DNA of 64,000 nt from Theristus sp. LFF4_11 (Eukaryota; Nematoda; Chromadorea; Monhysterida; Xyalidae): contig JASANC010002447.1 of assembly GCA_030248135.1 (NCBI GenBank), forward strand, positions 1 through 64,000. The letters run 5' to 3'. The position numbers and the translations under genes were made by a program. The notes under the pieces were generated by a model that worked only from the letters and a program-made list of their open reading frames with translations, was not told the DNA's origin and did not search any database. This document shows, one piece after another, positions 37,402-47,467 of the stretch (positions are counted from its first letter, which is position 1; every line of letters begins with the position of its first letter).

Positions 37402-40400
37402 TCAGCCGTCAGTGCGATTGTGCACGTCGTCTGGCGGAGACTGATTCGACTCAGAAATGCACTTCCATTGACCATCAATTGATTGCTTCCAAAGGGATAT
37501 CTGTAAAAGCACTGCTGCTAAGCTCGCAACGTCACGGAAACGCATTCATTTTGCTCCATAACCATGAAACGGTGCTTTGTCGATGCAGTTCCCTGTTTTC
37601 GCAGGATATCAAACGCAATTTTATGACAGACTGGAATTGGATTATTATGTCCAAATCCAAGCCCAGTACCCACAAACAGGTTTTTCTGACCCCGACATAA
37701 TACAGCCCTCCGATAAAGTTCATTTTTCTATCATTTGACATGGTCTGTCCGTATTATGCGAAAACAGTTGCATTCGAAATGGAACGTGCCATGATGTGAT
37801 TCCTCAAATGACAGGTGCCAAGACTATACCTTATTGTCGCCGGTGGACACAGCGAGCACACAGTTGAACATTGACCAACTGACATGCCAGACAACGTCGT
37901 CAAACTTTGGCAAAACCGTTGGCTGCCATTTCTCCGTGTCAAGATTGCCATTGCACGTCCACACAATCACACGCTGGTCCTGCAACGATCGTGCAACTTT
38001 TGTAGTTCTTTCGGGCAAATGTACTTTTGCGGCCCAAGAGATTGCGACCTGAACGATTGCGGCCGAAGCATAGCGGCCTGAACGACAGCGGCCTGGACGA
38101 TAGCGGCCAGGACAATAGCGGCCTGGGACGATTGCGGCCTGGGACGATTGCGCCCCGGGACGATTGCGGCCTGGGACGATTGCGGCCTGAGACGATTGCG
38201 GCCCACAAAGTTTTCATGCTTTGTCACCTTTCCAGGTCAATTTCTATCTGTCTAAAAAAACTTCTGCAGCTATCTATCCAGAAAATTTGCTCCAGCCATC
38301 TATATTGCCCTCCCCAACACCCCTGCTCTGGAACAACAATGGTTTAAGCCATCATCGTCGTCGTGTCTGCTGCGTTTGCGTCGAATCGATCGTTGATATT
38401 TGCGCCAATATTTGCGCCGCTGTTAGCAATAGAATAAATTCAACTGAATGGAAATTGAATTGAATTAAAATGAATTGTTGTTGTATGTTGTCCGAATCCC
38501 TATGTTTGAAAATCCAAGATTTTGGAGGTTTGATTTGAAACAAATGCTGGGGTGGGGTTAGGGTTGTTAAACAAAAATCGAATTTTTTAAGTGATTTAAA
38601 AATGCCGATTTAACCATAACCAGTTGCGTGCCACAAAGACAATGACAAAGCTTTAAAATTTCGTGGGCCGCAATCGTCCCGGACCGCAATCGTCCCGGGC
38701 CACAATCGTTCCGGGCCGCAATCATCCCAGGCCGCAATCCTTTAGGCCGCAATCGTCCAGTCCGCAATCCTTCAGGCCGCAATCGTCCTAGGCCGCAATC
38801 CTTCAGGCTGCGATCCTTCAGGCCGCAATGCTTCGGCCGCTATCTAATGGGCCGCAATAGAACGCACGCCGTTCTTTCGTGCACACCGCAAAACCCAACG
38901 AAGTCGATTTGTTACAACGCGATAAGTCCCATTTGGAAGATGTTAGCTTGTTTTTGCAGCTTTTTGATTACATCACATGAAACAATAATGAGTTTCTGCT
39001 TCTCGTCAACATATTATGGAACATTTTAAAAACTTAAAAGATGAAATAGAAACCAAATAAACCGCGTGATTCAGATACGACTCTTTTTTTATAAGGGAAC
39101 TAATCGCGGTGGAACAAATCGACGTCGCCATAGTAAACCCAAAGCCGGCCAAAGTTGCGTTCAGGTGATTTGAAAAGGCTCAGAATCGTTGTGACGCATT
39201 GGTTAAGCCATTCCAAACCACCTGAAAGCAGCTGTGGAAGAACGGAATTGCACCGTGTGTCTGCTGCAGAGCACGCGTTCACCTGTGCACAGGAGGCGAT
39301 GACGTTCGTGGTGGCGCCGACGGCAGGCGCCCAGGCGACGTCACGCACCCAGTCCTCGTGGCCGACGAGCGTGTGCTCCAGCTGCCACGTGCCATCGGCT
39401 GTCTGTCTGCAAGCGAATGCACGAAATGCACGGCATGCGGCGCTAAACGCCACTGACCGTCATTCGAAACACGTTCACTTTGCCTGATCACTTCACATGA
39501 ACAAAATACGTGCAGAGGCGAGCCAAATTGAAACTCTAGTGCTTGTGCAGTACAACGTGCGTTGTCCACGCAAATAACGATTTCCGCGAGACAGCCTCGA
39601 CTTTACAACAGCAGAGTGTAATCAACCGGTGAACGGTGACACGCACTTCCAGATTTTCACACGACTGTCGTTGCCGCCAGACGCCAGGCGACACGTGACG
39701 GCATTCTCTTGAAACTGAGCGTTCGCGTTGTCAGCCGGCGGCACGAACGGACACCAGGTGACTGCGTTGCAGCCGTTCTCGTGTGCTGCCGGGATACGCG
39801 TCTGCGCCCAGTTGTCATCTGAACAAATTGGCACGGCACAAGCATCGCAATTAGTTGTTCGAATGATTCACAGAAGACTGTTTGCGAGAGACAACTATAG
39901 TTCGAACCAAAGACAGCCGAGTTTCAACAAAAAAAGAAGAAATTTAATGCAAAAATAAAATCGACGTTCAATAACCAGTGAACCAAATTGAAAAGCAATA
40001 ATAATGCAGCAACCCCACCCAACCCAAGAAAACCACAGTCTCCTATTCCACAAGTCCCAAAACATGACCCTCGTACCAAATTTGTGCACTGTGGATGCTT
40101 AAAAAGTAAGACGAATCGCCCTTATCGTCATTAAGAACAGTCGAAAACGATAAAATAATAGTCAGCACTAGCAGAGCAGCAACGCACCCTGGTATCGTAT
40201 GATTGAAATCGTCTTGTCAGTGCTGCCACAGGCAAGCGTGCAGCCGAGCGAATACGGAGCCCAGCTGACCGAGTTCACTGCAAATACTCTGCTTGAACGA
40301 ACGCTGTCGACAAATTACGCGCAACATTTTTCGGTGCACAGAAAAAGAAACATCAAGTTTGCCCTGAAGAAACATGAAAAATTCAATACAACCACCGGTG

Positions 40401-41546
40401 GGCCGGTGGCAGAATTTAAATGTAACCTGCTAGCCCTAAACCGGAAACAATAAAACTGGTTAGCTGCGCTTGAATCGAAAAGTCAAATTGCCTGCTCGGC
40501 GTTTTCGAGTATGTGAACTGACCGGAGGCGTCGTGTTGCGTGTATTCATAGATGCGCTGCCATTTTTGACGATCCAACTCTTGCCATATGATCACCTTGT
40601 GATCGTATGAACACGACGCAAGTAGACTGCCGAATGACGGATGCGACCAAGCAATCTGCCAAACGGGACCTTCGTGCCTGCAAAACGTGCCATCAATCAG
40701 TTGTTGGTGGCAGATCAATTCAAACACATACAGCACATGCTTCGAACTAGCAACTATATTGCTTATTTACACAGAGAACATGGGAGCTTATGAGAGTTAT
40801 CGGTTTCGCACATTGGAAAACGCACAGGATGGCATCACAAAACAAATTTGCAGCACGGCTAGAAATGACAAAAAAAGGAAATGGTACGTTTTGACAAGAA
40901 AAACGGTAAAAACACGTTTTCGGAAAATTTTTAACTTTTTTCCTTGAAAATTTTAGAAAAAAACATGGGTGGTGGGGGTGCCCATTGAAAATTTTTGGCA
41001 TCCCCTAGAAAATTTGCTTTCGCCTTCGGTAGTGTTGGCCAATATGAGACGATCCATTTTTCTTACATTGCAAAACATTCGCACATGTGGAGTCAGACTG
41101 CAAACCAATTATTGCAAATTGTTTGACCAAAATTTTTTATCAAAAAGTGCTGTTTGATTGCCGAGAATTCGCTCTCTGCAAATTCAAGCTGCTACTTTCA
41201 GTCGAGTCGACGAACCCGGATAGATCAGTCAGCGGATATGATTGGCCAGAAGGGCGCACTTGGAAAAGTCGAATGATACGATCGCTGGAGCAAGTCGCCA
41301 AGCGAGTGCCATAATAATCCAGTTGCGCATCGTGCTGCAGCAAAAAAACGAACATTTCAGTTTTTTGAGAAGCAATGTCATTTTAATTAACAAAAAATTC
41401 ATTTTTCTGTGCAACGGTGCAACTGATTCACAAATTGACATTTAGTTCGACAGCTAAAAAGCTGAATTGGCAGGCATTGACATTGAAAACAAAAAACGTA
41501 CAATCATATCACGGTGCCCCGTGTCGATTTGTGCGACAAGAGACAT
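37402..41546 (-). CDS. SEC13: SEC13, WD40 protein of COPII coat and nuclear pore, multi-exon
   Basis: Forms the outer COPII cage with SEC31 and belongs to the Y-complex of the nuclear pore and to GATOR2. Start at 41546 ([15 protein letters not shown]), then [136 protein letters not shown] and [20 protein letters not shown]. The last exon is 37402-37500 and joins [18 protein letters not shown], ending DDVHNRTDG. Six blades, collinear with human SEC13. The intron between about 39285 and 38015 carries a foldback array element. The upstream in-frame Met at 41663 is unlikely. Confidence 0.95.
38028..38862. mobile_element. Foldback element with inverted minisatellite arms
   Basis: The left arm (about 38028-38225) has about ten units of GACGATTGCGGCCTGG. 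The right arm (about 38620-38862) has the inverted units (GGCCGCAATCGTCC). Both outer ends carry TTGCGGCCCA..AGAT.GCG in inverted orientation, and the inner edges share ACAAAG...GCTTTGTCA. The centre holds pieces of the CATAGTTGTTC family (about 38265-38345) and of the TAGGGTTGTTAA family (about 38560-38617). In a SEC13 intron. Confidence 0.65.
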
Positions 41547-41825
41547 TTCTGGACTGAGCGTAGTTGGTGCGTTTATCGACTCGACACCTGCACTGCAGCT
41601 GGGGCGGTTGCTTTTTACTTGCACGCCACAGATGGCCGAGCAAAATATAGATACTGAATGCACGCTTCTGCAATTGGTTTCATACTTTCTTGAGATCGTT
41701 AATTACACAGATATGGTTAGGGGCAGTACCGAAGGCGAAAGCAAATTTTCGAGGGGGGGTGTCGTCACGTGGGGGGGTGCCGAAAATTTTTCAGTGGGGG
41801 GTGTCAGTCATGGTACAGTGACACC

Positions 41826-42305
41826 CATAGTTGTTCCAGAGCCGAGGGGTTGGGGGGGGGGGGGCGATATAGATTTATGGAGCAAATTTTATAGATGGAT
41901 AGATAGCTGGAAAATTTTGGGGGGGGGCCGGGGGGGGGGGGGGCATGTGACGTTGGGGGGGGGGGCGGTCAAAATTTTGAAATTTAATAGATAGATAGCT
42001 AAAACGTTAAAAAGCTATAAAAACAGCAAAATAATGCTAAAAATACACTAAAAATCAAGTATAAACGCGTATTTTACCTAAAAATAGCGAAATTTTCAAG
42101 AATTACGAGCAAAAATGGTCAATTTTGGTCCAAAATTGACTTATTTTATGTCTTCGAAGACAAAAAATTTCAGATAGATAGCTGTCTGAGAAATTTTTTT
42201 AGATAGATAATAGCTGAGCCGAAAAAACCTGTTTGATAGAGATAGATTCGAAAATTTTTTGGGGGGGCCGGCCCCCCCCAGGCCCCCCCCCCTAGAACAA
42301 CTATG
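41826..42305. mobile_element. hAT-like MITE, CATAGTTGTTC family (copy d)
   Basis: 480 bp, starting CATAGTTGTTCCAG and ending CTAGAACAACTATG, with a perfect 8-bp duplication GTGACACC (41818-41825 and 42306-42313). The interior has GATAGATA runs and G tracts. Near-identical to the inverted copy at 43760-44231. Confidence 0.88.
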
Positions 42306-43153
42306 GTGACACCCCTAGAGATGTCAAGAAAAAAAAAATGACACCGTGCCACCCCCCCCCCCTAAAACCGGGGAACCCCCCCCCCCCATCGGCCCCCCCC
42401 CCCCCCTCGAAAATTGGGCCGACACCCCCCCCCACACCCCCCATGAAATTTTGTCTGGCGGAGACCCCCGCCCCCCCCCCCCCCCCCAAAATTTTCTGCA
42501 CACCCTAAATTTTTTTTCGAAAATCATGATTTTTTGTCTATAAAGTCTATAATATAAGCTGAATATATTAACTTCCTAAAGCTTCATTACTAAAGCGCAC
42601 GCGCACGGCATCGGCATGCTCATGCTCATGATCCACTAGCGCGCCTGCACACGCTCCGCACTCAACAAGAACTTGTTCAAAACGCAATTTTTCGAACATC
42701 TTTCTTCTTGAAAAGGCCTGGCTTAGGTTAGGATTAGGTCAGGATTATGTTTAGCTTGGAATTAGGCTTTAGGATTAGGTTTTGGTTTAGGCTTGTTTAG
42801 GCAACGTCTACCAACATCAGTGCTTTGATTTAGTACGACAGGCCAACCTGATAACTTGACCATCTTCATTGTAATTTCAAAGATTTTGCAGCTAAATTTA
42901 GCGTTTTTCCTTTAAAATTTAAGCGAAAAAATTTCATGGGGGGTGGGGGGGGGGTGGTGGTGGACCCCCCCACAGAAAATTTTGAAAAAATGCACCCCCC
43001 ATGGGACCCCCCTGGGGGGGGGGTCCCACGTTACCATAGGTTGGACCCCCCCTCACTTTTTGGTCGGCACCCCCCCCCCCACGGCACCATACCCCCCCCT
43101 TCGAAAATTTGTTTGGGCCCACGGTACTGCCCCCCAGGCGTGGGCCATGGGGG

Positions 43154-43565
43154 TAGGGTTGTTAAACAAAAATGAATTTTTTTTTTTAAAAAGTGATTAA
43201 AAAAAACAAAAATGCCGATTTTTTTTTTTTTCGTTTTTTAATTGCTCTGTCAGAAAAATTTTTCGAAAGTTCAACAAAAATTTTCTTTGATTATACCTAT
43301 AAAACCTTTAGCAGTCGATTTTGGGCGTTTTACGAGTAGGAGAAAACGGAGAAGTGCCAAAGCGGAAGGGACCCGAGGGGGCCGGGGGGGGGGGGGCTGC
43401 GTGGCGAATCGTCACCTTATCTGCATCGGAAATGGTAGGATCCAATTTCAAGGCGGTATGTTTGTCTTCACTTTAGCATTAGTTTAGCTGGGGAAATTAG
43501 TGCGTTTGGGACGCTCAAAACACAAGAAGAGGAGGGACGGTTTGGAAAAGGGGTTTTTTAACAAC
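43154..43565. mobile_element. Rearranged TAGGGTTGTTAA-family copy
   Basis: Begins with the inverted right end of the family (TAGGGTTGTTAAACAAAAAT) and includes TTTAGCAGTCGATTTTGGGC. It then switches to the opposite orientation for the block CGAATCGTCACCTTATCTGC and finishes with the inverted left part (GACGGTTTGGAAAAGG). An internal inversion or recombination between copies is needed to explain the order. Confidence 0.65.
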
Positions 43566-43759
43566 CCATACAATGAGTTCCGTCATATGGGAGTCATTCG
43601 GGGGGGGGGGGGTGCACCATTGTAGAAAATTTTCTGGGGGGGTGCACACCCCCCACTCCACCCATGAGATTTTTTCGCTTAAATTTTGAAGGAAAAACGC
43701 TAAATTTTGCTGCAAAATCTTTGAAATTACAATGAAGAATGTCAAGTTATCATATATTT

Positions 43760-44231
43760 CATAGTTGTTCTAGGGGGGGGGGGGGGCGGGGGGGGGCGCC
43801 CCCCCCCCCAAAAAATTTTCGAATCTATCTCTATCAAACAGGTTTTTTCGGCTCAGCTGTTATCTATCTAAAAAAAATTCTCAGCCAGCTATCTATCTGA
43901 AATTTTTTGTTTTCGAAGACATAAAATAAGTCAATTTTGGACCAAAATTGACCATTTTTGCTCGTAATTCTTAAAAATTTCGCTATTTTTAGGTAAAATA
44001 CGCGTTTATACTTGATTTTTAGTGTATTTTTAGCATTATTTTGCTGTTTTTATAGCTTTTTAACGTTTTAGCTATCTATCTATTAAATTTCAAAATTTTG
44101 ACCGGCCCCCCCCAAAGTCACATGGCCCCCCCGCGGCCCCCCCCAAAATTTTCCAGCTATCTATCTATCTAGAAAATTTGCTCCAGCTATCTATATCGCC
44201 CCCCCAACCCCTCGGCTCTGGAACAACTATG
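43760..44231. mobile_element. hAT-like MITE, CATAGTTGTTC family (copy e)
   Basis: 472 bp, starting CATAGTTGTTCTAG and ending GGAACAACTATG, flanked by a perfect 8-bp duplication ATATATTT (43752-43759 and 44232-44239). Opposite in orientation to the 41826 copy. Confidence 0.88.
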
Positions 44232-44340
44232 ATATATTTAGCTTATATTATGGACTTTAAAGACAAAAAATCATGATTTTTGAGCAAAAATTCATGATTT
44301 TTGGGTGGTCCGAGAAAATTTTTGGGGGTGTCACTGTTAC

Positions 44341-44638
44341 TTAGGTCCATCTAGGGGGGTGGGGTGGGGTGTCTACTGTCTAGCAAATTTCGAGGGGGGG
44401 TGTGGATGGTCCAGTGTCAGGTTTTGGGGGGTGGGTGTCGCGTGACCCCCCCACCCCCCCCCACGCGGAGGTCTCGGGTGCTCTGGGGGGGGTGTAACCT
44501 ACTTAGGTCCATCTAGGGGGGTGGGGTGTCTACTGTCTAGCAAATTTCGAGGGGGGGGTGTGGATGGTCCAGTGTCAGGTTTTGGGGGGTGGGTGTCGCG
44601 TGAGCCCCCCCCCACCCCCCCCACGCGGAGGTCTCGGG
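44341..44638. repeat. Tandem duplication, ~150-bp unit
   Basis: Two direct copies running from TTAGGTCCATCTAGGGGGG through TGTCTACTGTCTAGCAAATT, GGATGGTCCAGTGTCAGG and ACGCGGAGGTCTCGGG. The second copy is interrupted at its end by the element at 44639. Confidence 0.8.
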
Positions 44639-45686
44639 TAGGGTTAGGGGCTTTGAAAAAAAAAAAAAATTTTTTATATTTTTTTTGTTTAAAAAAAAAA
44701 AATTTGGATTTTTTTTTTCAAACTTAAAAAAAAAATTTGAAAAATTTTTCTTCTACTTTGCCCTGAAAATTCGATTTATGGCATAATTTTTTGAAAGTTC
44801 AAACCAAATTTTCTTCCCAACTTCTTTGTGTGCTTAGGTACATGTCATTATTTGGTCATTTTGACCGACGTACTCCATGTTTTTCGATTTGGATGACTTC
44901 TAGAGTCAATTTTTAGCGTTGAAATGACTTAACTGAATTGAAATATCGTTTCAGAAATCGTTTTCTTGCAACTTAGAACATGTTTTTTCAGTCGGTAGGC
45001 CATAAGATGAACATGATATTTTGTTGATTGGCGTATGTTATTGGTCTACAATGGAGTTGTGCGATATATTGTTAAACAATTGGAGCGGAGATGTTGGTTA
45101 ATACCACATCACACGACCGTTTTTCAGATACCCGATAACATGGCCACATGTTAAAACTTGCGTGCTGAGCTAAACTAACGTGTTAAACTTGCGTTTGTCA
45201 GTTGCCCGCAACGTGATCGCGAAATCATGGTACGTGTTTTCGATACGATGATTTGAAGAGTGGGCTCTCGCCATGTGGCAGATAGCATAGCTGGTTGAAC
45301 CTGAAAGTAAGTGTCTTGGGGGGGGGGGGGCGACCGGGTCGACAGGGGTTGCCGACTTAGCTACAGCAAACAGGAATTTTTGAACACAGTCAAATTTTGG
45401 TAATTTTCTAAAGAGGAACAACTAAGAACGGTTCAATATTCAAGTACACGTCGAAAATTGTCCTGTTTTACTGTTGAAAATGCAACTTTCCCTCTATGAA
45501 ATGGACATAATTTCAATAAAACACGATTTTCGCTCTTATAGTTTTCCGGATCGTTCTGAAAATAGTCTAGATGAACTCAGCTCGACGAGACGCTTCGAAC
45601 AAACCTAACTTGTAAAAAAAAATTTAAAAAAAAAAAAATTTTTTTTTAATTTAAAAAAAAATCCGGATTTTTTTTCCCTAACCCTA
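44639..45686. mobile_element. hAT-like non-autonomous element, TAGGGTTAGGG family (copy 2)
   Basis: 1048 bp, starting TAGGGTTAGGGGCTTTG and ending TTCCCTAACCCTA, flanked by a perfect 8-bp duplication GTCTCGGG (44631-44638 and 45687-45694). Near-identical, in reverse orientation, to 8321-9373. The duplicated flank comes from the 150-bp tandem repeat it entered. Confidence 0.88.
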
Positions 45687-45739
45687 GTCTCGGGTGCTCT
45701 GGGGGGGGGGTGTGTACCCCCCCCCCCACCGGGCCGAAA

Positions 45740-46252
45740 CCTAAAAACCAAACCTAAACCTAATCTTAAGCAAAACCTGTTCCTAACCTAATCCTAACCT
45801 AAGCCAAGCCTTTTTAAGAAAGCAAGAATGAAAATAACTGCGTTTTGAACGAGTTTATGTTGAGTGCGGAGCGTGTGCACGCGCGCCAGTGGATCATGAG
45901 CAATGAGCAATGCGGATGCGGGGCAGGTGCATATCATAATGAAGCTTTGCGCCCACCCCCCCTCGTCTGGCTGCCCTTCTTTTCTAAAATCCGCTTCAGG
46001 TAAAACACGCGCGTTGTCGGACATTGCTAAAACGGACTTGATTCAAATCTTAATCCTAAAGCCTAATCCTAAGCCAAACCTATTCCTAACCTAATTCTAA
46101 CCTAAGCCAAGCTTTTTCAAGAAGGTAGATGTCAGAACAATTGCGTTTTGAACAAGTTTTTGTTGGGGCCGGAGCGTGTGCACGCGCGCTAGTGGATCAT
46201 GAGCATGAGCATGCCGATGCCACGTGCGCGTGCGTTTTAAAAAAGAAGCGCC
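45740..46252. repeat. Telomere-like family, two tandem copies
   Basis: Two copies (about 45740-45935, partial, and 45966-46252) of the unit seen at 30367: CCTAA-type hexamers, then TTGCGTTTTGAAC, GGAGCGTGTGCACGCGCG and GTGGATCATGAGC. Confidence 0.75.
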
Positions 46253-46571
46253 AGGCCCTCGTCTTCGGTACTGGTTAGGGGTAGGGTTCGAAATTTCTTT
46301 AAACGTTTTAAAAAAATATTTTTTTAATCGGGATTTTTGAATTAATTAAAAAACGATTTTTAACCATCAAAATTGCACGTTCATCTGAAGATGCGTTTAA
46401 GACACTTTCCACAGAAAGTGACACTAGGTTTTTTTTTCAAAAAGTCGGTTCTGCAATTTGCAGAAATTTGGCAAAAAAATCTGCAAATGACATTTGGTTT
46501 CTGCAAATTTAAAAAAACATGACGAAAATGGCGTGGGTGCGGCGATCCCGTGTTTTCTCGCGGAGGCGGGT

Positions 46572-46744
46572 GGGGGGAGTCTAGTACCCGTGTCGAGGTA
46601 AAGGGGGGAGAGGGGTACACGGGTATCTGCCCGTGCACGGGCAGGATTTTCGGCTGAGGGGGGAGTCTAGTACCCGTGTCGAGGTAAAGGGGGGAGAGGG
46701 GTACACGGGTATCTGCCCGTGCACGGGCAGGATTTTCGGCTGAG
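46572..46744. repeat. Tandem repeat, 86-bp period, two units
   Basis: Two near-perfect copies of a unit running from GGGAGTCTAGTACCCGTG to CAGGATTTTCGGCTGAGG, with the internal palindrome TGCCCGTGCACGGGCA. Confidence 0.85.
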
Positions 46745-47019
46745 GGGGAGGGGTGGACCCCCCCCCACCCCCCGCACTTTCGCTACTTACTGCCATAAAT
46801 CGAATTTTCAGAGCAAAGTAGAAGAAAAAGTTTTCAATTTTTTTTAAATTTAAAAAAAAACGAAAAAAAATAAAAAAATTTTTTTTCAAAGCCCCTAATC
46901 CTAGAGGGGGGGGGGTGCACGGGCAGCAAATTTTCCTGAGGGGGGGGGGTGCACGCACTGGCAGAAAAATTTCGTGAGGGGGGTTGCACGGGATCGCACG
47001 GGTAATACCAAATTTTTGC

Positions 47020-47200
47020 CTTGTCAAAACCGCTGACGCGCTGAGTTCGAATATTGCACTTTCAGAACCAAATAAGGCTGTTTTGGCATTTAAAATTGAC
47101 AACTTTCATGAAAATTAGCCTCCGACGTCAATTTGGACCTACCTTTTGCAGCATGTAGATCCAAACCCATGTCGTGGTTCTCGTTTCAAACGATTTTTTT
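47020..47200. repeat. Fragment of the larger GGTTCGAA-ended element
   Basis: Contains CTGAGTTCGAATATTGCACT, AAATAAGGCTGTTTTGGC and CCTACCTTTTGCAGCATGTA. The same order occurs at about 60990-61115 and inverted at about 63290-63430. It keeps the uninterrupted site TTGCAGCATG where a MITE sits at 61116. Confidence 0.65.
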
Positions 47201-47467
47201 GTAGTAGTCCGTTGCCGCGTTGCAGACCATTGCCACATGTTACTGATCGAGTGTATTTTTGTAAACTGCTACATCCGAGAATTCCCTGGTGCACAGGTGA
47301 TCGTAAGAACAGCGCGCAGACTGACAAACGTATTTAATTGTGTTTCCGTGTTTCGTGACAGAAAAATGGTTCTCGTTGGTGTCAGCTTCTCAGAAAGCTA
47401 AACAAGCTTAAAAAGCTCAAAACCAACATTAAGCCAATGAAACAGTAGTCAAATAGCGCACTTGCAG

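Larger units (their letters stand above)
41715..43760. repeat. G-tract-rich repeat block
   Basis: Alternating G/C homopolymer runs with short unique pieces (AAAATTTTCGA, GGTGCCGAAAATTTTTCA). About 42853-42950 and 43660-43750 are inverted copies of one another (TAACTTGAC..TCTTCATTGTAAT, TTTAGCGTTTTTCCTT). About 42590-42810 is an inverted copy of the telomere-like family. ORFs here are driven by composition and are not genes. Confidence 0.7.

Noticed and set aside
38028..38862. CRISPR array
   Set aside because: Units of about 16 bp are contiguous without unique spacers and occur as inverted arms in a eukaryotic intron.
41454..41663. Upstream start for SEC13 at 41663
   Set aside because: It would add 39 residues without family support; SEC13 proteins begin a few residues before the (D)T(G/S)HxDMI motif.
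42301..43200. Gly/Pro-rich ORFs on both strands
   Set aside because: All derive from G/C homopolymers inside repeats; no start context, splice sites or family match.
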